19,223 nucleotides of DNA, from positions 1 through 19,223 of the forward strand of contig CANIAI010000008.1 of NCBI GenBank assembly GCA_947465275.1, in the 5' to 3' direction. Made by a program: the position numbers and the translations under genes. This document shows positions 15,162 to 19,223 of this stretch, piece by piece. Each line of letters starts with the position of its first letter. Positions within the stretch are counted from its first letter, which is position 1. This DNA comes from Acidobacteriota bacterium. Lineage in GTDB: Bacteria; Acidobacteriota; Vicinamibacteria; Vicinamibacterales; UBA2999. The notes under the pieces are model-generated. The model had not been told where the DNA came from and did no database searches. It saw only the letters and a list, made by a program, of their open reading frames with translations.

Positions 15162-15618
15162 GCGAGCCGTCTTCGGCTTCCTGGTGACACTGCCTGCTGC
15201 GCTGGTGGCGCTCGGGGGTGCGTGGTCGCTGGTCGCAGGCGCCGCCTCCCCGCAGGGCGGCCTCTGGCCTCCGGATGTGGTGACCCTCAGCGAGGCGGCG
15301 GCGATCGCCAGCAGCGGCGAGGTCGAGCGGCTCGTGCGGCACGGGGGCGACCCGAACCGGCGGGCACGGGTGAGTCCCGGTATATTGACGGACGGCGTCC
15401 TGCAACTCACGCCCATCGAGAGCGCGGTCTGGTCGCGCAACGAGGCGATGGCACGCCAGCTGGTCGGCCTCGGCGCCGTGATCGACGACTCGACCGCGCG
15501 GCGGCTGCGCTGCCTGCACGAGGCGCATCCGGATGCGTCGGTGCGCGCCTGGCTCGAACAGGTCTCAACGGCTCCGTGGCCCACCTGCGTGGCGGTCGAC
15601 ACCGCCGGACTCCGATGA
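15154..15618 (+). CDS. Small exported protein with ankyrin-like repeats
   Basis: 154 aa from TTG at 15154, which overlaps the previous stop by 8 nt. This start keeps a basic MNRR followed by a hydrophobic stretch (about 7-29), a signal peptide or anchor; a GTG at 15184 would delete the basic part. Two ankyrin-like helix pairs follow: SEAAAIASSGEVERLVRHGG-DPN (about 46-68) and LTPIESAVWSRNEAMARQLVGLGA (about 85-108), then a third helical piece with C120. Such repeats bind partner proteins, so it may attach to one of the two membrane proteins encoded either side of it. Its stop overlaps the next start as ATGA. Only two repeats are recognisable, both imperfect, so the family call is moderate. 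Confidence 0.65.
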   Translation: MNRRAVFGFLVTLPAALVALGGAWSLVAGAASPQGGLWPPDVVTLSEAAAIASSGEVERLVRHGGDPNRRARVSPGILTDGVLQLTPIESAVWSRNEAMARQLVGLGAVIDDSTARRLRCLHEAHPDASVRAWLEQVSTAPWPTCVAVDTAGLR

Positions 15619-17261
15619 CCGAGACAGGACCCACCCACGGCAGATTGATGCGCGGCGACGCGGCGCTCGCGGTGATCGGCGGCATCGCGGTCGCGCTGCT
15701 CACGGTCGCCTTCCGGATGCTCGCGTCCGTCGACCTCCCGAACGACCACTTCATGACACTCGGCTGGGCACAGCAGGTGCTCTTTGGCGCCTGGCCCGAG
15801 CGCGACTTCGTCGACCCCGGTATGCCGCTCGCCTACCTGCCGTCAGCCCTCGTGCAGTCGCGCTGGCCAGGTCCGTTCAGCGAGATGCTGCTCACTTCGT
15901 CCATGCTGGGAATCGCCGCGGCCGCGACCTGGGTCGCCGCCGCACGCCTGTCGCGATCCTGGCTGGTGGCCCTCGGGGCGGTGCTGCTCGAGGTCATCCT
16001 GTTTCCGCGACTCTATGCGTTCCCGAAGGTGCTGGCGCCGGCGGTGGCGCTCTGGCTCTTTCAGCGATATGCGACGGCGCCGACGCGGGGCCGACTGGTG
16101 GCGCTCGGGGCGTGGACGACGACTGCCGCGTTGCTGCGGCACGACCTCGGCGCCTACGTCGCGATCGCCTGCGGGATCGGCCTGCTCCTGCTGCACCTGC
16201 CCGACATCCGGCGGACCACCCGCGCGGGACTCGAGTACGTGCTCGCCATCGGCATCAGCGTCCTGCCGTACGCCGTGTACGTGCAGTGGGCGGTGGGCTG
16301 GCCCGAGCACCTCCGGCGCGGCGTCGAGTTCACGCGGTCCGAGACGCATCAGCTGTTCACCGACCTGCCGCGGCTGGGTGAGGCGCTCGGCGGCGGGCGT
16401 GACGGCAGCGTCGCCGCGCTGTTCTTCCTCGCGCATGCTGTCGCCTTCCTCGCGCTGGTGCGGCTTATCGCGTCCCGGCGGTCACTCACACGCGAGGCGC
16501 GGGCTGGGGGCGCCGTCGCGATCGGGCTGCTGGTGCTGTTCCTGCCGGTCATCCTCCGGAAGCCGATCGACGCGCGACTGCCCGACCTGGCCGGCGTGAT
16601 GCCGCTGGCGCTGGCCTGGCTGCTCGGCGAGGGGCTCGCGGCGGCGCGCCGGACGCGTGTCGTGGTGGCGGCGCCACTCATCGTCCTGCTGGTCGGCGTC
16701 TCCGCGTACGCCGGGCGTGCCGCCTGGGTGCTCGGGCACATCGACGAACAGATTGACAACACAGGGGTATACGCCGGGGCGCGGGGCCTGCGCGAGACCT
16801 GGGAGGACGTCCGGGCGCGCGGCTCGGAATGGCCCTGGGCCCGCGCGTGGCCCACGCGTGAGCAGCCGGCGGTCATCCGCTATCTCCGCGCGTGTACGCT
16901 GCAGACCGACTTCGCGCTGCTCACATGGCCGGCACCGGAGTACTACTTCTTCGCGCGACGGCCGTTCGGCGCCGGGCACGTCGAGTTCCTGCCGCCGTCC
17001 GCCTTCGCGACAGAGACGGATCAGCGGCAGATGCTGGCGTGGATGCGTGAGCAGCGGATCCCGGTCCTGCTCACCAACGCCGACCGGCACGAGGAGTTCG
17101 CGCGCACGTATCCGCGGGTCGCCGCGGCGCTCACCGCCCGCTATCGCGACGTCGGCAGCTTCACGATCTACGACGGGTCGCGCATCGTGATCTCGGCGCG
17201 GTCCGACCTGCGGGCGCTCGGCACATGGGGCGACGAGCAGTGGCCCTGCGGGTTCGAGTAG
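15615..17261 (+). CDS. Polytopic membrane protein, GT-C-like, paralogue of the gene ending at 7157
   Basis: 548 aa from ATG 15615. The first membrane helix (about 17-36) is followed by LPNDHF (41-46), QQVLFGAWPERDFVDPGMPL (53-72), FPRLYAFPKVL (130-140) and LLRHDLGAYVAIA (173-185). About nine more helices precede a soluble C-terminal domain with RACTLQTDFALLTWPAPEYY and RPFGAGHVEF. The same order of motifs occurs in the leftward 637-aa protein, although that one has about 100 extra residues in the middle. The layout is GT-C-like, so a polyprenyl-linked sugar donor and an outer-face reaction are likely but unproven. This copy has a normal start and full first helix, which makes it the reference for judging the damaged start of its paralogue. 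It is last in the rightward operon; the stop is TAG, 45 bp from the convergent FkbM gene. Confidence 0.75.
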   Translation: MTETGPTHGRLMRGDAALAVIGGIAVALLTVAFRMLASVDLPNDHFMTLGWAQQVLFGAWPERDFVDPGMPLAYLPSALVQSRWPGPFSEMLLTSSMLGIAAAATWVAAARLSRSWLVALGAVLLEVILFPRLYAFPKVLAPAVALWLFQRYATAPTRGRLVALGAWTTTAALLRHDLGAYVAIACGIGLLLLHLPDIRRTTRAGLEYVLAIGISVLPYAVYVQWAVGWPEHLRRGVEFTRSETHQLFTDLPRLGEALGGGRDGSVAALFFLAHAVAFLALVRLIASRRSLTREARAGGAVAIGLLVLFLPVILRKPIDARLPDLAGVMPLALAWLLGEGLAAARRTRVVVAAPLIVLLVGVSAYAGRAAWVLGHIDEQIDNTGVYAGARGLRETWEDVRARGSEWPWARAWPTREQPAVIRYLRACTLQTDFALLTWPAPEYYFFARRPFGAGHVEFLPPSAFATETDQRQMLAWMREQRIPVLLTNADRHEEFARTYPRVAAALTARYRDVGSFTIYDGSRIVISARSDLRALGTWGDEQWPCGFE

Positions 17262-17306
17262 TCAGCGCCGATCCGCCGTCGCGACAGAGTCCGGACGGGT
17301 GCGGCG

Positions 17307-18413
17307 TCAGCCCAGGTTGAACAGCAGCAGGTTGCCGAAACGGCCCTGCTCCTGGACCCGGGCGAGCACTTCCGGCAACTCGGCGGCCGGCCGCCAGGGC
17401 GGCGCACCCGGGCGCCCGAGTTCCCGCATGTGCGTGAAGTGCGCGGAAACCAGGGCCATCAGCTCTTCCGGGCGGCTGTGCGCGCGCTTCAGCATCGCCG
17501 GGCTGACTTCGATCTGCCAGGCGCTGCGTCGAGCCTCGAGCAGGGCGCCCGCGCCGAGCAGCACGTGCAGTTCCCAGCCCTGCGTGTCGACCTTCACGAA
17601 GCGCACGTCGGCCGCCGCGACGTCGAGACGCTCGAGCCAGCGCTCGACCGTCAGCACCTCGACATCTTCCATCTCGCTGGCGGAACTCCCGTCGACCAGG
17701 AGGTGGTGTCCGCCCATCCCCGAGGCGCGGTGCAGCCGGGCGGTGCCGGGCGCGCTCGAGATCGCCACGCGGTCGGGCAGCACGAGTCCACCGAGTCCGT
17801 TCGCCAGGACGTTCGCCACGAGACAGGCGTAGTTCCGGCTGTCGGGCTCCGCGGCACAGACGCGCGTGAAGTCGCCGAGCACGACGCGCGGGATCGCGGT
17901 CGTCCCGATGTTCGCGCCGATATCGAGCATCACGCCGCCCGTCGCGAACGGGCGCACCTCGGCGATGTCGTCGACCGGCAGCCACTGCCGGTGCAGCATG
18001 CGGTGTGAGAGCGATCCGGGGTCGGTCCGATCGTCGGGAATCGACCAGGTGAGCCCCGCGATGGATCGTTCACGGATGCCGTCGGGTCGCCCCGCCTGAC
18101 GCTCCGCCATCCAGGCGCCCCGTGCGCCCGCGTAGGCGGCCGAGCGCGAGGCCCACGCCGCGGCCGCGGCCGGATCCGCATCACCGGGCAGCCGCGTGGC
18201 CGCATGGTGCCGGAGCAGACCCTCGATCAGGTCGCGACGGGCGACGTCGGTCCGCTCGGTCTCCGCGCGCAGCCGGTCGAGGCGTGCGCGGAGGTCGGCG
18301 TTCCGCGACGCGGCGCGCTCGAGCTGCTCGCGCATGCGCTGCAGCTTCGCCTCACGGGCGCGGGCCACGGCCGGCGACACCCGCCGCCAGAGGGCGGTGA
18401 ACGGATCAGCCAC
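17307..18413 (-). CDS. FkbM-family SAM-dependent methyltransferase with N-terminal coiled coil
   Basis: 368 aa from GTG 18413, which lies inside the pdxA end (8-nt overlap) and has GAGG six bases upstream. Residues about 17-60 are strongly charged and heptad-like, probably a coiled coil. The methyltransferase part starts with VMLDIGANIGTTAI (161-174, SAM motif I), then AAEPDSRNYACL (187-198) and VKVDTQGWELHVLLGAGALL (273-292), the FkbM hallmark. Members O-methylate sugars, polyketides or glycan chains; the substrate here is unknown, and the surrounding glycan genes favour a sugar. No canonical terminator is visible in the 45-bp convergent gap to the previous gene. Family identity is strong; substrate is inference. 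Confidence 0.88.
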   Translation of the reverse strand: MADPFTALWRRVSPAVARAREAKLQRMREQLERAASRNADLRARLDRLRAETERTDVARRDLIEGLLRHHAATRLPGDADPAAAAAWASRSAAYAGARGAWMAERQAGRPDGIRERSIAGLTWSIPDDRTDPGSLSHRMLHRQWLPVDDIAEVRPFATGGVMLDIGANIGTTAIPRVVLGDFTRVCAAEPDSRNYACLVANVLANGLGGLVLPDRVAISSAPGTARLHRASGMGGHHLLVDGSSASEMEDVEVLTVERWLERLDVAAADVRFVKVDTQGWELHVLLGAGALLEARRSAWQIEVSPAMLKRAHSRPEELMALVSAHFTHMRELGRPGAPPWRPAAELPEVLARVQEQGRFGNLLLFNLG

Positions 18414-19223
18414 GTCGGGCCTCGACGAGACGCGCGGCCAGCAGCACCGCCTCGATCATGCTCGAGGGGTCGGCGACCCCGCGGCCAGCGATGTCGAACG
18501 CTGTCCCATGGTCGACCGACGTCCGGACGATCGGCAGCCCGAGCGTCACGTTCACCGCGCGTCCGAAGGCGAGCAGCTTGATGGGGATGAGTCCCTGGTC
18601 GTGATAGCAGGCAATCACGGCATCGAACTCACCCCGAACGGCGCGGACGAAGACGGTGTCGCCCGGGAACGGCCCCTCGATGGCGATGCCACGCGCGCGG
18701 GCCGCGGCGACGGCCGGCGCGATCACCGCCTGTTCCTCGACGCCCAGCAGCCCCGCCTCGCCCGCGTGCGGGTTCAGGCCGGCCATCGCGAGCCGTGGCG
18801 CCGCCATCCCCATGCGTGGCAACTCGGCGACGACGAGGTCGAAGAGTGCATCGAGCAGGGGACGCGTGAGCGCCTTGGGGACATCCGCCAGCGGCACGTG
18901 CACCGACGCCAGCACCACCTTCAGCGGCTCCGACCAGAACATCATCGCGACCTGCGACGCGCCGGTGAGGTGCCCGAGCAGGTCGGTGTGCCCCTTCCAC
19001 GGGAGCCCCGCCTGCGCGAACGCCAGCTTGCTGACCGGGGCGGTCGCGAGACCCTCGACCTGGCCCGCGAGCGCGTCGCGCACCGCGCGACCGATGACGT
19101 CGTATGCGGCGGCCCCGGCGGCGGCGCTGTTCTCACCGATGCGGAACGTCATCGTCGGGTCTGGAGCATACGGCACCGGGATGCACGCCTCCCGCACCCT
19201 CGGGTCGTCCATCGCCCGCGCGA
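18406..19223 (-). CDS. pdxA: 4-hydroxythreonine-4-phosphate dehydrogenase (5' end outside window)
   Basis: Oxidises 4-phosphohydroxy-L-threonine with NAD in the DXP-dependent vitamin B6 pathway. The frame is open to the right edge; the family is about 330 aa, so roughly the first 55-60 residues are missing. Landmarks in order are TAPVSKLAF, GHTDLLGHLTGA (first metal histidine), HVPLADV, GLNPHAGEAGLLG (second metal histidine), GPFPGDTVF, CYHDQGLIPIK (third metal histidine), and AVNVTLGLPIVRTSVDHGTAFDIAGRG, all typical. The stop TGA at 18408-18406 overlaps the FkbM start, so the pair is probably co-transcribed. PLP made by this pathway is the cofactor of the WecE enzyme encoded in the window, but no direct link is shown. 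Confidence 0.95.
   Translation of the reverse strand, partial: ARAMDDPRVREACIPVPYAPDPTMTFRIGENSAAAGAAAYDVIGRAVRDALAGQVEGLATAPVSKLAFAQAGLPWKGHTDLLGHLTGASQVAMMFWSEPLKVVLASVHVPLADVPKALTRPLLDALFDLVVAELPRMGMAAPRLAMAGLNPHAGEAGLLGVEEQAVIAPAVAAARARGIAIEGPFPGDTVFVRAVRGEFDAVIACYHDQGLIPIKLLAFGRAVNVTLGLPIVRTSVDHGTAFDIAGRGVADPSSMIEAVLLAARLVEARRG

Noticed and set aside
17262..17306. Terminator in the convergent gap
   Set aside because: Only a short palindrome (GTCGCGAC) is visible; no stable stem with a T-run on either strand.

Overview
This is a GC-rich bacterial chromosome segment. The G/C-ended codons, the GTG/TTG starts and the dense 4-nt ATGA/GTGA gene overlaps fit a soil-type Acidobacteriota (Vicinamibacteria-like) or similar phylum. 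That placement is an impression of style only, because there is no rRNA or other marker. Most of the window encodes surface-glycan assembly enzymes, set among three housekeeping genes (cysC-like, smpB, pdxA). No tRNA, rRNA, CRISPR array, insertion sequence or phage gene was seen.

Layout. (a) 1-4537, minus strand: three coupled genes, namely a coiled-coil GT-B-like protein followed by two tandem paralogous GT-B-like proteins, the last cut by the window edge. A good sigma70-type promoter (TTGACC-17-TAGAAT) lies about 240 bp upstream. (b) 4923 onward, plus strand: an APS kinase (cysC) whose reading frame runs into the tail of the convergent operon. (c) 13691 down to 5568, minus strand: one compact operon of smpB, a GT2 polyprenyl-phosphate-type glycosyltransferase, wecD, wecE, a GT-C-like membrane protein, a second GT-C-like membrane protein, and an unusual zinc-ribbon methyltransferase. 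WecE (transaminase) and WecD (acetyltransferase) together make dTDP-Fuc4NAc, the fucosamine donor known from enterobacterial common antigen. (d) 13737-17261, plus strand: a polytopic membrane protein, a small exported ankyrin-like protein, and a second copy of the GT-C-like family seen in (c). (e) 19223 down to 17307, minus strand: pdxA (5' end outside the window) overlapping an FkbM-type methyltransferase.

The most striking observation is that the middle of operon (c) is broken in several places while its flanks look intact. wecE has an in-frame TAG at codon 22. The next membrane-protein gene has an in-frame TGA that splits it at about codon 179. The GT2 gene has a frameshift near 12654. The following GT-C gene has no standard start codon for its conserved first membrane segment, and a TAG lies just upstream in frame. 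Either the Fuc4NAc-glycan branch was recently lost in this lineage, or this stretch of the assembly is poor. TAG and TGA end many intact genes here, so stop-codon recoding is not a good explanation.

Other points of interest: three enzymes (4537, 7154 and 18413 starts) carry N-terminal charged, probably coiled-coil extensions; the methyltransferase has a non-canonical SAM motif I; and a 12-bp perfect palindrome lies in the long leader of operon (a).
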